Shown one piece after another: positions 28,308 through 35,968 of a stretch of DNA of 64,000 nt. The position numbers were made by a program, and so were the translations under genes. Position 1 is the stretch's first letter; the number at the start of each line of letters is the position of its first letter. A model generated the notes under the pieces. The model did not search any database, was not told where the DNA came from, and was given only the letters and a program-made list of their open reading frames with translations. Source of the DNA: Bacillus kexueae (lineage in GTDB: Bacteria; Bacillota; Bacilli; Bacillales; Aeribacillaceae); the NCBI RefSeq assembly GCF_022809095.1, contig NZ_JALAZE010000005.1, positions 1 to 64,000 on the forward strand. The letters are read 5' to 3'.

Positions 28308-28368
28308 TTAAGTAAACTAATTTACTTTTATAGTTAACATATTAGGTACTCATAACAAATCTTGTCAA
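28308..28368 (-). promoter_or_regulatory. bio promoter with BirA-type operator
   Basis: Minus-strand -35 TTGACA (28363-28368), 18-nt spacer, -10 TAATAT (28339-28344). Immediately downstream, arms ATGTTAACT and AGTTTACTT form an inverted repeat (7 of 9 positions) across about 13 bases, similar in sequence and spacing to biotin repressor BirA operators (TTGTnAACC-type arms). Confidence 0.65.
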
Positions 28369-28459
28369 TGAAATTCCCAACTTTTTTTCGCAATCTATGT
28401 ATACCATCTGAAAAATCAGGCGATAATGGAGCTAGATTCCAAGTATTCCCCCATTCTTC

Positions 28460-28491
28460 ATCACCCGAAAATAATCGGGTGATTTTTTTTT
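28460..28491 (+). terminator. Orphan plus-strand terminator
   Basis: Nine-base-pair stem ATCACCCGA/TCGGGTGAT followed by nine T on the plus strand. No plus-strand gene lies upstream for nearly 4 kb. It may end a short antisense or intergenic RNA starting near the bio promoter; that is inference. Confidence 0.7.
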
Positions 28492-28494
28492 GAT

Positions 28495-28530
28495 ACAAAA
28501 AAGGTGCTAGAAATGAATTCTAGACACCTT
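28495..28530 (-). terminator. Terminator of the Fur-box operon
   Basis: Stem AAGGTG.CTAGAA/TTCTAG.ACACCTT (28501-28512 with 28518-28530), overlapping the stop of the IDEAL-domain gene, followed by six T on the minus strand. Confidence 0.8.
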
Positions 28531-28911
28531 CTTCTCTTGCAATCGTTGCTGCAACTGTTGAATTTGTTTGTACTGCTGAACATACGTCCGGAAATTATCC
28601 TCATTCCGCACTTTTAATGCTTCATCAATTTTATACTTTAAATAATTCTCTTTTAATGAAATATCCATAAAGGAGCAAATGCGTTCTTGTAAATAGTAAG
28701 ATTCAAGATCAGCCAGGGAAATAAAATACTCCTTCTCATTATTTACTTCAACTAAGATGTACGTTCCTAATTCAGGGATATGGCGGTGTTCATCCTTTAA
28801 AATAAGCTGATCTCCTGTTTTAAACATAATAACCTCATCTTCATAACAACATGGACAAAAACAATCGATTTGGTGCGTAAACGATGATAAAACAATAAAG
28901 TCTGTAAACAT
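28507..28911 (-). CDS. IDEAL-domain protein with N-terminal CFCPCC cluster
   Basis: A 134-residue protein. Residues 17-22 are Cys-Phe-Cys-Pro-Cys-Cys, preceded by His13: a compact potential metal or redox site. A beta-rich middle (~28-75, MFKTGDQLILKDEHRHIPELG) resembles a short SH3-like module. YKIDEALKVRNEDNFRTYVQQY (~93-114) matches the ~35-residue IDEAL motif, a Bacillus-specific protein-binding helix. ATG 28911 has GGAGGGGG upstream, so the Cys cluster is inside the real protein; starting at Met29 would lose it. Last gene of the Fur-box operon. Function unknown. Confidence 0.6.
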   Translation of the reverse strand: MFTDFIVLSSFTHQIDCFCPCCYEDEVIMFKTGDQLILKDEHRHIPELGTYILVEVNNEKEYFISLADLESYYLQERICSFMDISLKENYLKYKIDEALKVRNEDNFRTYVQQYKQIQQLQQRLQEKKVSRIHF

Positions 28912-28926
28912 ACGTAACCCCCTCCT

Positions 28927-29688
28927 CTAATGATAAAATGGCCGTTCAACTTGAACTTTTTCACACTTTTTCTGAAATGGACATTGCTCACATTGATCGT
29001 CGGCTTTCATATAACCAGCAGGGTACTCGACACTTTCCTTTAGCAATTGAAGGTAATCATATCCAGTTGCCACATCCGCTTCACACGGTCTGTAAACATG
29101 TTTTCTCCCATTCAAAAGGGAATATACTTCAATTCGTTCAGGTAACTTTTGAAAAGCTTCCAATGAAAATACAGTCATTAAATGATCAAATAACTTGGTG
29201 AGCGATTCATCAAAGGACGTAACAAATTTTTTTATCACAAATGCCTCATCTTTCCCTTCTACTACTTCAAATAAAATGGACACTCTTGCTTTAACTTCTT
29301 CTATGTAGGTACTCCATTTTTCATATAAAATAATCGGTTCTGTATTCATAGTATCTTGCTTTAAAAAGGCAAGAAGATGATCTGTTATTTTTGCAAGCGC
29401 TGTAACATAGTGTACCTTCGATTCAAAGGCATGATACGAAAGGTGTTTCGCATGTTCGTGAATGAGCATAATAAGCTGATGGTTATTTCGTTTATGGCGG
29501 GGAAATAAGAAAAATTGGTGAACAACTTTATTAATCAATTGTTGCAACGATTCTTCCCAAGTGATGTGCGCTCGCCCTCTTTCTTTAAGTAAAAATTGAT
29601 AATAAAAACGCTGTGGACAACGAATGAACGTTTCTAGATGCTGATCAGTCATCGTTTGAATTTGTACTTGTACATCATTTGGATTCAA
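28927..29688 (-). CDS. Cas4/AddB-like four-cysteine protein, nuclease motif decayed
   Basis: A 253-residue protein from TTG 29688, eight bases after GGAGG; the upstream GTG (29697) overlaps that ribosome site. The order Cys24 (FIRCPQRFYYQFLL) ... Cys233-x2-Cys236-x5-Cys242 (CEQCPFQKKC) is the 4Fe-4S signature of Dna2/Cas4/AddB-type PD-(D/E)xK proteins. Where active members have a G-x-x-D strand and a D-Y-K strand, this protein has KARVSILFEV and FVIKKFVTS, without the metal-binding acids. Fe-S binding is likely, nuclease activity unlikely. It sits between a flavodoxin and the IDEAL protein. Confidence 0.6.
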   Translation of the reverse strand: MNPNDVQVQIQTMTDQHLETFIRCPQRFYYQFLLKERGRAHITWEESLQQLINKVVHQFFLFPRHKRNNHQLIMLIHEHAKHLSYHAFESKVHYVTALAKITDHLLAFLKQDTMNTEPIILYEKWSTYIEEVKARVSILFEVVEGKDEAFVIKKFVTSFDESLTKLFDHLMTVFSLEAFQKLPERIEVYSLLNGRKHVYRPCEADVATGYDYLQLLKESVEYPAGYMKADDQCEQCPFQKKCEKVQVERPFYH

Positions 29689-29700
29689 ACGAAACACCTC

Positions 29701-30159
29701 CTATATAGAAACAAGCTGCATCTTTTGTGCGAATTGTTCCCCAAACATCCGACACACCTCTATCTCTTCTCCCTCTGGAGAAAACTCTATTTTCAACCCT
29801 TGTTGAACAATCGTTGCTCCTCGGTCACGTAATTTCATCTCCAATAAATCAACTGCGGCACAAAATTGCGGATACATTGTATCTCCTGAACCGAACGTCG
29901 CGCATACCTTTCCTCTTAAATCTAGGTCATTCAATTCTTCATAAAAACCAATAAACTCATCCGGTAACTCCCCATCTCCCCATGTATAAGCACCTAGCAA
30001 AATACCGTCGTATTCTGAAAGAAGAGAGAGGGATTCCACTTCAAATAGCTCGAGAACTTCTACTTCTTCCCCTGTCCGCTTGATCCCGTTCACAATCTCT
30101 TGAGCGATAGATTCTGTATTCCCACTCATACTTGTATAGATTAGAAGGATTTTCTTCAT
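29701..30159 (-). CDS. Flavodoxin (YkuN/YkuP type)
   Basis: A 152-residue FMN electron carrier. The phosphate loop YTSMSGNTESIA (~8-19), the flavin loop GAYTWGDGELPDEF (~55-68) and FGSGDTMYPQFCAAVD (~85-100) are classic short-chain flavodoxin. ATG 30159 follows GAGGTGC; the longer frame would begin in the Fur box region. Flavodoxins replace ferredoxin when iron is scarce, which fits the strong Fur box directly upstream. First gene of a three-gene operon with only 12 bases to the next start. Confidence 0.9.
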   Translation of the reverse strand: MKKILLIYTSMSGNTESIAQEIVNGIKRTGEEVEVLELFEVESLSLLSEYDGILLGAYTWGDGELPDEFIGFYEELNDLDLRGKVCATFGSGDTMYPQFCAAVDLLEMKLRDRGATIVQQGLKIEFSPEGEEIEVCRMFGEQFAQKMQLVSI

Positions 30160-30209
30160 TGTAAGCACCTCATAATTGAAAAGCATTCTCATTTAATTTC
30201 ATCATAAAT

Positions 30210-30228
30210 GATATTGATTCTCATTGTC
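30210..30228. promoter_or_regulatory. Fur box of the flavodoxin operon
   Basis: On the minus strand GACAATGAGAATCAATATC matches 16 of 19 positions of the Fur consensus GATAATGATAATCATTATC. It overlaps a TTGACA at 30225-30230 that is a plausible -35, so iron-replete Fur would block transcription. Confidence 0.85.
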
Positions 30229-30232
30229 AAAT

Positions 30233-30265
30233 AAAAAATCGAAACCTTTTCATTAAGGTTTCGAT
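30233..30265 (-). terminator. Terminator of the Eis-like gene
   Basis: Eleven-base-pair stem ATCGAAACCTT/AAGGTTTCGAT (30238-30248 with 30255-30265), followed by TTTTTATTT on the minus strand. It separates the Eis-like gene from the Fur box by only a few bases. Confidence 0.85.
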
Positions 30266-30275
30266 CCATTTTCTT

Positions 30276-31424
30276 TTAAAAGAAGTCATAAAAAAACGAT
30301 GGACGGTTTGGCACAAGCTTTTCAAGTTCTTTAATCTGGGTTATATCCCCTTTCACTCGCCCCATCCGCTGCATCGTTTGAGGACGCTTGTATCCCAATA
30401 AAATAGTTGCTAACGATTGAACAGAAAGATGAATTCCTTCTTTCATACGATCGACCCGTTTTATTTTTTCACCATCTAGTTGAAATGAGTCGTTATTCCA
30501 AGGGGCTTGTTCATCCACTAAATGTAGGATAATGGACCTTTCTTGATTAGACCAATCAAACGGGTATTCATGAAGTATTGCTCCGACATCAACAACCCGA
30601 GCCATGAAGTATGGCTTCCTCTCTTGCTTTATACGCGGCTCCTCCAATGAAAAGAATAATTCTTCTTGATCGAAAGTCGTCATGTGTACTTCATTTACCA
30701 TTGAGTCATGTTGACAAATAAAATTCCACAATCCTCTTCTTCCCTCTTCTGAGAGCGCAACAAATTCTTCAACATGCATTTTCGACTTTTCCACATCATA
30801 CATCATGTACCCACACGCTTGATCTTGTGCATCATAATATACAGCCGCATGATTGCTATACACCTGTTGGAGCCACCATTCTTTATTTCGTACAAGCATA
30901 CCTGAAAATTGTTCCGCATACGTTTCATACAACTGTTCAATAATGGAGGGATGACTGTCTTTTGTGAAACGTCTGATCGTCCCCTTTACCGATTCCATCG
31001 GGACTAAATCCTTTTTCTCTAACTCGCTTTTTAGCAAGTTCGAAAACAATTCCCACCCAAACTTCCGATAAAAAGACACTTCAAATGGATGAAGCATCGA
31101 AAGAGAAAACTGATTGTCTTTCATATACTTTAAGGCATGGTGAATCAGTGCTTTCACATACCCTTTTCGTCTAAATTCCGGATACGTTGCAACACTTGCA
31201 ATTCCCCCAAGCTTCACCTTTTTTGCCCCTAAATAAGTTTCAAATGGAATGATATGTAACTTTGCTGAGAGCTTCCCATCATTAAATATCCCGAAAACAG
31301 TATGCGAACGATACATATTGATTCGATCCTGCCGCTCATTTTCAGGCACTTTATATTGGAATGCATATTCTGATAATGCCAAAGCTTCTTCAAACCGTTC
31401 TTCCTTTACCTCCACAATTTCCAT
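30276..31424 (-). CDS. Eis-like GNAT N-acetyltransferase
   Basis: A 382-residue protein of the Eis (enhanced intracellular survival) family: N-terminal GNAT domain with the acetyl-CoA loop ASVATYPEFRRKGYVKALI (~76-94), a second degenerate GNAT domain, and a C-terminal SCP2-like domain ending in a free Phe (FFYDFF), which in Eis proteins reaches the active site. Family members acetylate amines of aminoglycosides, polyamines or peptides; the substrate here is unknown. AGGGAGG precedes the ATG. Monocistronic. Confidence 0.85.
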   Translation of the reverse strand: MEIVEVKEERFEEALALSEYAFQYKVPENERQDRINMYRSHTVFGIFNDGKLSAKLHIIPFETYLGAKKVKLGGIASVATYPEFRRKGYVKALIHHALKYMKDNQFSLSMLHPFEVSFYRKFGWELFSNLLKSELEKKDLVPMESVKGTIRRFTKDSHPSIIEQLYETYAEQFSGMLVRNKEWWLQQVYSNHAAVYYDAQDQACGYMMYDVEKSKMHVEEFVALSEEGRRGLWNFICQHDSMVNEVHMTTFDQEELFFSLEEPRIKQERKPYFMARVVDVGAILHEYPFDWSNQERSIILHLVDEQAPWNNDSFQLDGEKIKRVDRMKEGIHLSVQSLATILLGYKRPQTMQRMGRVKGDITQIKELEKLVPNRPSFFYDFF

Positions 31425-31534
31425 TGATATCCCTCCCTCTTATACACATTCGTTTTTTATTCAAATTATCCTATAAATATAGGCAGATTTTCGAATGGAC
31501 TTGCATAAGATTTTTCCAAAGGGTGGTGTAAACG

Positions 31535-31861
31535 TTGAGGAAAATAGTCAGTCGTATATCTTTTCTTGCTCCCATTGTCATTATTTTTGCTGTCGTAGCT
31601 CATATCGATTACGAAATGGTCATGCAGGATGACCGGGTGGTCATCGGAGATATCGACTCCGATTCAACACCTGTTAATACAGAAGAAGAGGAAATTCTCT
31701 CCTTTACATTAGAGAAGCGCTTTGAAAAACGTGAACGGGTTGGAGACTATTGGGTTGAAACCTATCGAGAATATGAAGTATATGTGGACAATGAAGGAAA
31801 TGTCGTCGAAGTTGTCCCTACTTCGACCTTTGATTACATTCGATACTGGGAGAAAGAATAA
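31535..31861 (+). CDS. Hypothetical membrane-anchored protein
   Basis: A 108-residue protein with one N-terminal hydrophobic helix (~6-24, signal anchor or uncleaved signal) and an acidic exported part containing a long charged strand-rich segment (FTLEKRFEKRERVGDYWVETYREYEVYVDNEG). The start is TTG 31535 after GGGTGGTG, which is a fair ribosome site. I do not recognise a family. It is followed 45 bases later by the 42-bp minisatellite. Confidence 0.6.
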   Translation: MRKIVSRISFLAPIVIIFAVVAHIDYEMVMQDDRVVIGDIDSDSTPVNTEEEEILSFTLEKRFEKRERVGDYWVETYREYEVYVDNEGNVVEVVPTSTFDYIRYWEKE

Positions 31862-31905
31862 CTAGTAGGCGTGTTTTTCAACAGGGTTGGGTGATAGCTC
31901 TAACT

Positions 31906-32115
31906 ACTTGGGCGGTAACCTCGACTACTTGGGTCATTACCTCGTCCACTTGGGCGGTAACCTCAACTACTTGGGCCATTACCTCATCCACTTGGGCGGT
32001 AACCTCAACTACTTGGGCCATTACCTCGTCCACTTGGGCGGTAACCTCGACTACTTGGGTCATTACCTCGTCCACTTGGGCGGTAATCTCAACTACTTGG
32101 GCCATTACCTCATCC
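31906..32115. repeat. Minisatellite: five 42-bp units
   Basis: Ten alternating 21-bp half-units, ACTTGGGCGGTAACCTCRACT and ACTTGGGYCATTACCTCRTCC, i.e. five tandem 42-bp units with only a few transitions between copies. Because 42 is divisible by three, several frames stay open on both strands (e.g. minus-strand 14-residue repeats AQVVEVTAQVDEVM; plus-strand GGNLNYLGHYLVHL), but none has a proper ribosome site. Probably non-coding. Confidence 0.9.
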
Positions 32116-32144
32116 GTTTTAGTAATACCCTCGCCACGTTAGGC

Positions 32145-32178
32145 AAAAGGTCTGTACTTTTTAAGGTACAGACCTTTT
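32145..32178 (+). terminator. Terminator downstream of the minisatellite
   Basis: Thirteen-base-pair stem AAAAGGTCTGTAC/GTACAGACCTTTT (32145-32157 with 32166-32178), then CATTTTT. It would end transcripts of the 31535-31861 gene after they pass through the minisatellite. Confidence 0.8.
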
Positions 32179-32400
32179 CATTTTTACTACGATTATTTTC
32201 CTTCTTTCCATATATCCCGAATTTCATTTGTCCTACTTCTTTCACCAATAGGTTATGCTTTTTCGCTTATTTTTGAAATTCGACAAAACTTTCTGTTTTT
32301 TTTACCTGCATTTATGATACACTTTTACACATATTGAATCGATTTGAGTGAAATACTTATTTTGGGATATTTTATACAGATGCAATCAAGAGGTGGTACG

Positions 32401-32577
32401 ATGAATCAAATCGTTAATGTTCTGTTAGTTTTAGTTTCCATTTTAGTTCTCTTCTCTGCTTTACAGGTTCCAACGACCATCCCTGAACTTATTGCATTTG
32501 GATTCGGCATTTTTGGATTATTGGCCCTCGTCTATTTATCTGTTCATACGAAACATAAAAACCAGCGGGAGAGGTAA
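32401..32577 (+). CDS. Small two-helix membrane protein
   Basis: A 58-residue protein: helix 1 ~2-20 (IVNVLLVLVSILVLFSAL), helix 2 ~28-48, then a basic tail (TKHKNQRER). AAGAGGTGG lies six bases before ATG 32401; an earlier in-frame ATG (32344) has no ribosome site. The stop lies in the loop of the terminator hairpin. No family recognised. Confidence 0.6.
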   Translation: MNQIVNVLLVLVSILVLFSALQVPTTIPELIAFGFGIFGLLALVYLSVHTKHKNQRER

Positions 32578-32594
32578 CCTCACCCGCCTTTTTC
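32565..32594 (+). terminator. Terminator of the small membrane protein gene
   Basis: Stem GCGGG-A-GAGG / CCTC-A-CCCGC (32565-32574 with 32578-32587) followed by CTTTTT; the stop codon is inside the loop. Confidence 0.75.
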
Positions 32595-32598
32595 AATT

Positions 32599-33447
32599 CT
32601 AGCGTTCGATTGTTTCGAAAATATAGTGCTTCCTTTGCCTGCAGTGTTCGGCATCTTCATTTGGTTTCGGACATAATGTCATTAAATGAACCTGTTCAGG
32701 AATGACCTCCCTTTCAACCTCCGTCATCCCCCCTCTTTCGATTCGATATAAGTCTATATCATTCGTTAACTGAGTTGAAATAGTTCCATCACCATATAAA
32801 ACATAGTACTCTTCCTCTGTATGAAAATCATTAAAATCAATGGAATCTAGGAAAGACATGAACGCTTTTGTCGAAAGCTTTGTAGAAGAATGAACAGTCC
32901 CTACACCGATGCGTTCGCTCCACATTGTTACCTCATTTTCTCCTTCATACTCCATCACATAACGGACATTTTCATGGATATCCAAAAATTCAAAAGTCAT
33001 CCGGTTAAAATGACCATTCTCCGCCCATTCAATGCCGTAATAGTTTACCTTTATGTTCTCCTCTATTGGCATCTTGTTCTCAAACGCATCATATAACGAT
33101 GTAAACGACCAATCTTCAAATGTATTCTCCTTCGTTTCAAGCGTTACTGAATGTTCGAACGATAGGTGCTGAACATATTGTATCCCGATAAACAGTAAAA
33201 ACATTATGAAACCAAATGTTGCGGCATATGTTTTTACTTTCTTATTACACTTAGGTTTTAAAAACCAAAAAATCATATATCCAATTGGAATCGCATACGT
33301 CTCTTGTTGAAAAGAGAAGGTTCCTAACAAATAATAGCCAACTAGTTTCCATCCTAAATGACGTTCATCCTCTTCTCGCTTCCGAAATATCCATATAAGA
33401 CCTATCACCATCATGAGCATGAGAAGAGGTGTAAGGAAGTCATTCAT
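32599..33447 (-). CDS. Hypothetical membrane protein with C-terminal exported domain
   Basis: A 282-residue protein with three N-terminal hydrophobic helices (~5-22, 36-62, 73-92) followed by a ~185-residue soluble, acidic domain (~98-282) with no recognisable motif. The ATG follows AAAGGAGG. It converges with the small membrane gene and lies just after pepF without a shared transcript, since a terminator lies between. Function unknown. Confidence 0.6.
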   Translation of the reverse strand: MNDFLTPLLMLMMVIGLIWIFRKREEDERHLGWKLVGYYLLGTFSFQQETYAIPIGYMIFWFLKPKCNKKVKTYAATFGFIMFLLFIGIQYVQHLSFEHSVTLETKENTFEDWSFTSLYDAFENKMPIEENIKVNYYGIEWAENGHFNRMTFEFLDIHENVRYVMEYEGENEVTMWSERIGVGTVHSSTKLSTKAFMSFLDSIDFNDFHTEEEYYVLYGDGTISTQLTNDIDLYRIERGGMTEVEREVIPEQVHLMTLCPKPNEDAEHCRQRKHYIFETIER

Positions 33448-33471
33448 TCAAAGACTTTCCTCCTTTCAAAT

Positions 33472-33502
33472 GAAAAGCCAAGAAGTGAGTTCTTCTTGGC
33501 TA
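33472..33502 (-). terminator. Terminator of pepF
   Basis: Ten-base-pair stem AGCCAAGAAG/CTTCTTGGCT, followed on the minus strand by TTTTCATTT. Confidence 0.75.
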
Positions 33503-33508
33503 ACATTT

Positions 33509-35293
33509 TTATACTAAGTCTTCGGAGAGGGTTAAAAATTCTTCGACTTCTTCAATGGCCATTTTGAGACCATTTTGCCAAAATTCTTTTTTCGTTAAAT
33601 CCACTTGCAAATGCTTCATCGCTAGATCTTCAACAGTCATTGAACCTGTATCTTTTAATAACGCCATATATTTTTCCTCAAAGCCTTCTCCTTCTTCTAC
33701 GGCACGTTTATACACACCTAGCGAGAATAAGTACCCGAATGTATACGGGAAGTTATAAAACGGATAATCCGTTATATAGAAGTGAAGCTTTGAAGCCCAG
33801 AAATGAGGGTGATATTCTTTCAAGGCACCGCAATAAGCTCTTTCAAGCGCATTCTCCATTAACGTATTGAGACGATCTTTTGACACCCAACCTTTTTTCC
33901 GCTCTTCATAAAAGGAAGTCTCAAATATGAAACGTGCATGGATGTTCATAAACATCGCCACACTTAGCTGGAGCTTATCATCTAATAATGCAAGCTTTTC
34001 TTCTTTTGAACTCGCTTGTTTTACTGCTGCCGTCGATACAATTAACTCGGCAAAGGTCGATGCCGTTTCCGCAACGTTCATTGCATAGTCACAGTTAAGT
34101 GGATGAACTTCTTTCATAGCATAAGAATGAAAAGCGTGCCCTAGCTCATGGGCTAAGGTTGAAACGTTATTCGGCGTGCCTGAGAACGTCATGAATATAC
34201 GAGACTGCTGACTTACTGGAAAAGACGTACAAAAACCACCTGGCGCTTTTTGTGGACGGTCTTCTGCTTCAATCCATCGTTCTGAAAAAGCACGCTCTGT
34301 AAAGTTCGTCAACTGTTCGCCAAACTGACTGAACTGTTTTAATATAAACTCCGCCCCTTCTTGATAAGACACTTTGCTTTCGACTTTGCCAATCGGTGCA
34401 TCTAAGTCATACCAGTGCAGTCCATCTAACCCTAAAAGCTCTGCTTTTCGGTTTAAATAGCGGACAAATGGTTCTTTATTTTCCTCAATGGCGGACCACA
34501 TCGCCTCAAGTGTTTCTTTTTTCATTCGGTTTAATTCAAGAGGTTCCTTTAATACATCGTCCCAGCCTCGTTTTTCATAGACTGATAGTCGGAAACCACC
34601 TAAATGATTTAGCGTGCGGGCGAATAAATCGGCTTCATTGGCCCAAGCTTTTTCCCATTCTTCAAATACTTTTTTCCGTACATTTCGATCCAAGTCAGAA
34701 AATTTATTATACGCTTGTCCGACGGATAACTCTTTTACTTCTTCTCCCTCTTCAACGGGAATCGTTATGCGCGACACAATCGTATCATACATTTGTCCCC
34801 AGCTATGGTAGCCATCCACTGCTAATGATTGAATTAACATCTCCTCATCAACAGATAATAACTCTTTTGCTTTTTCTCTTCTTTCATTTAATACAAACTT
34901 AATTTCATTTAAAGGTGGCGTATCGATTCCTTCTTCCCATTCGGTATCCGGAATATTTACCATCTGTTGATCAAGCACCGTTAACGCATTGTCAAGCTTC
35001 GCGAATAAAGCTGTCAGTTCAATTTCGAGCATCTCCGCTCTTTCATCAGCGGTATTTTGAGCTTTTAAGCAGCTAACGAAAGCACTAGCCTCCACCATTT
35101 TCATGCTCACATCTTTATAAACATCAATCACTTCTTGCAACGATTGAATGGATGAAACCGATTGAACATGGGTTTGCAACGTATCTAATTCGGCTTGAAT
35201 TTGTTTTAGGTAGTTTTCAAATGCTTCGGAAGCACTTCCTCCTTCAAAAAACACATCTAAATCCCACGTTTCTTTAAAAGCTCTACTTTTCAT
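33509..35293 (-). CDS. pepF: M3 family oligoendopeptidase (PepF type)
   Basis: A 594-residue cytoplasmic zinc metallopeptidase that cleaves short peptides. The zinc motif HELGHAFHSYAM (HExxH, ~residue 385) with the downstream glutamate in NVAETASTFAE completes the M3 metal site. Length fits the PepF/oligoendopeptidase branch rather than thimet-type enzymes. AAGGAGG precedes the ATG. Monocistronic, divergent from the VanZ-like gene. Confidence 0.92.
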   Translation of the reverse strand: MKSRAFKETWDLDVFFEGGSASEAFENYLKQIQAELDTLQTHVQSVSSIQSLQEVIDVYKDVSMKMVEASAFVSCLKAQNTADERAEMLEIELTALFAKLDNALTVLDQQMVNIPDTEWEEGIDTPPLNEIKFVLNERREKAKELLSVDEEMLIQSLAVDGYHSWGQMYDTIVSRITIPVEEGEEVKELSVGQAYNKFSDLDRNVRKKVFEEWEKAWANEADLFARTLNHLGGFRLSVYEKRGWDDVLKEPLELNRMKKETLEAMWSAIEENKEPFVRYLNRKAELLGLDGLHWYDLDAPIGKVESKVSYQEGAEFILKQFSQFGEQLTNFTERAFSERWIEAEDRPQKAPGGFCTSFPVSQQSRIFMTFSGTPNNVSTLAHELGHAFHSYAMKEVHPLNCDYAMNVAETASTFAELIVSTAAVKQASSKEEKLALLDDKLQLSVAMFMNIHARFIFETSFYEERKKGWVSKDRLNTLMENALERAYCGALKEYHPHFWASKLHFYITDYPFYNFPYTFGYLFSLGVYKRAVEEGEGFEEKYMALLKDTGSMTVEDLAMKHLQVDLTKKEFWQNGLKMAIEEVEEFLTLSEDLV

Positions 35294-35382
35294 CTAATTC
35301 CTCCTTATAAATGGTTGGACAAACAAAAAGAATTTCTATTAAAATACAATACTGTATTTATCTACCTCGAAAGGAGCCTGTT

Positions 35383-35943
35383 ATGCTAGTACCAGATTTT
35401 CTTACTATTCTCATCCCTGTCTTCATCTGTTGGATTATCATTCGCCTAATTCTTTCAATTAGTCGAAAGCGAGTGGATTTTCACCTTGAGATGAAGTACA
35501 GTCTCTTTTTGTTTTCACTCACCTTTATATATTCGTATACGATTGCTCCATTTCCTTTTTTTATGGAACAATACACCTTTATCGATCTCGAATATGAGAT
35601 GAAATCTTATAATCTCATTCCATTTAATAGTATTTTCGGATCGCTACAACATTTTTATTTCATGGTTCCCCTCCGCAACATTGGTGGCAACATTCTTTTA
35701 TTTGTCCCACTAGGGTTATCTCTCGCGTTTCTTCGTCCAACACTTTCGTGGAAGAAGATCGTTTTGTTAGGCCTGATCACTTCCTTGATGGTTGAAATCA
35801 CTCAATGGTTCATTCCATTTCGTTCATTGGATATTGATGATCTCATTTTAAACACACTCGGAACATTTTTCGGGTATGTTGCCTTTAATATTATAAAATG
35901 GATAACAGCCAAGTGGGTTAAACGTAAAGATACAGCCTACTAA
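35383..35943 (+). CDS. VanZ-like membrane protein
   Basis: A 186-residue protein with four to five membrane helices. The segment LRNIGGNILLFVPLGLSLAFL (~105-125, quoted in part) and VEITQWFIPFRSLDIDDLILNTLGTFFGY (~145-173) are the VanZ family core. VanZ gives low teicoplanin resistance in enterococci, but most Bacillaceae homologues have no known role. ATG 35383 follows AAAGGAG; the longer frame lacks a ribosome site. Confidence 0.85.
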   Translation: MLVPDFLTILIPVFICWIIIRLILSISRKRVDFHLEMKYSLFLFSLTFIYSYTIAPFPFFMEQYTFIDLEYEMKSYNLIPFNSIFGSLQHFYFMVPLRNIGGNILLFVPLGLSLAFLRPTLSWKKIVLLGLITSLMVEITQWFIPFRSLDIDDLILNTLGTFFGYVAFNIIKWITAKWVKRKDTAY

Positions 35944-35968
35944 CCTACCAACTAATCGAGTTGGTGGG
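35944..35968. terminator. Bidirectional hairpin between vanZ-like and GNAT genes
   Basis: Imperfect stem CC(T)ACCAACT/AGTTGGT(G)GG at the convergent gene ends; T content of both exits is low, so it is a weak call. Confidence 0.45.

Noticed and set aside
28927-29688. Evidence for a CRISPR-Cas or phage-defence locus around the Cas4-like gene
   Set aside because: There are no repeat-spacer arrays, cas1/cas2, restriction or abortive-infection genes in the window; neighbours are a flavodoxin and an IDEAL protein.
31878-32105. Minus-strand frame encoding repeated AQVVEVTAQVDEVM
   Set aside because: It is the minisatellite read through; the unit length (42) keeps several frames open on both strands, and the GAGG motif is only two bases from the ATG.
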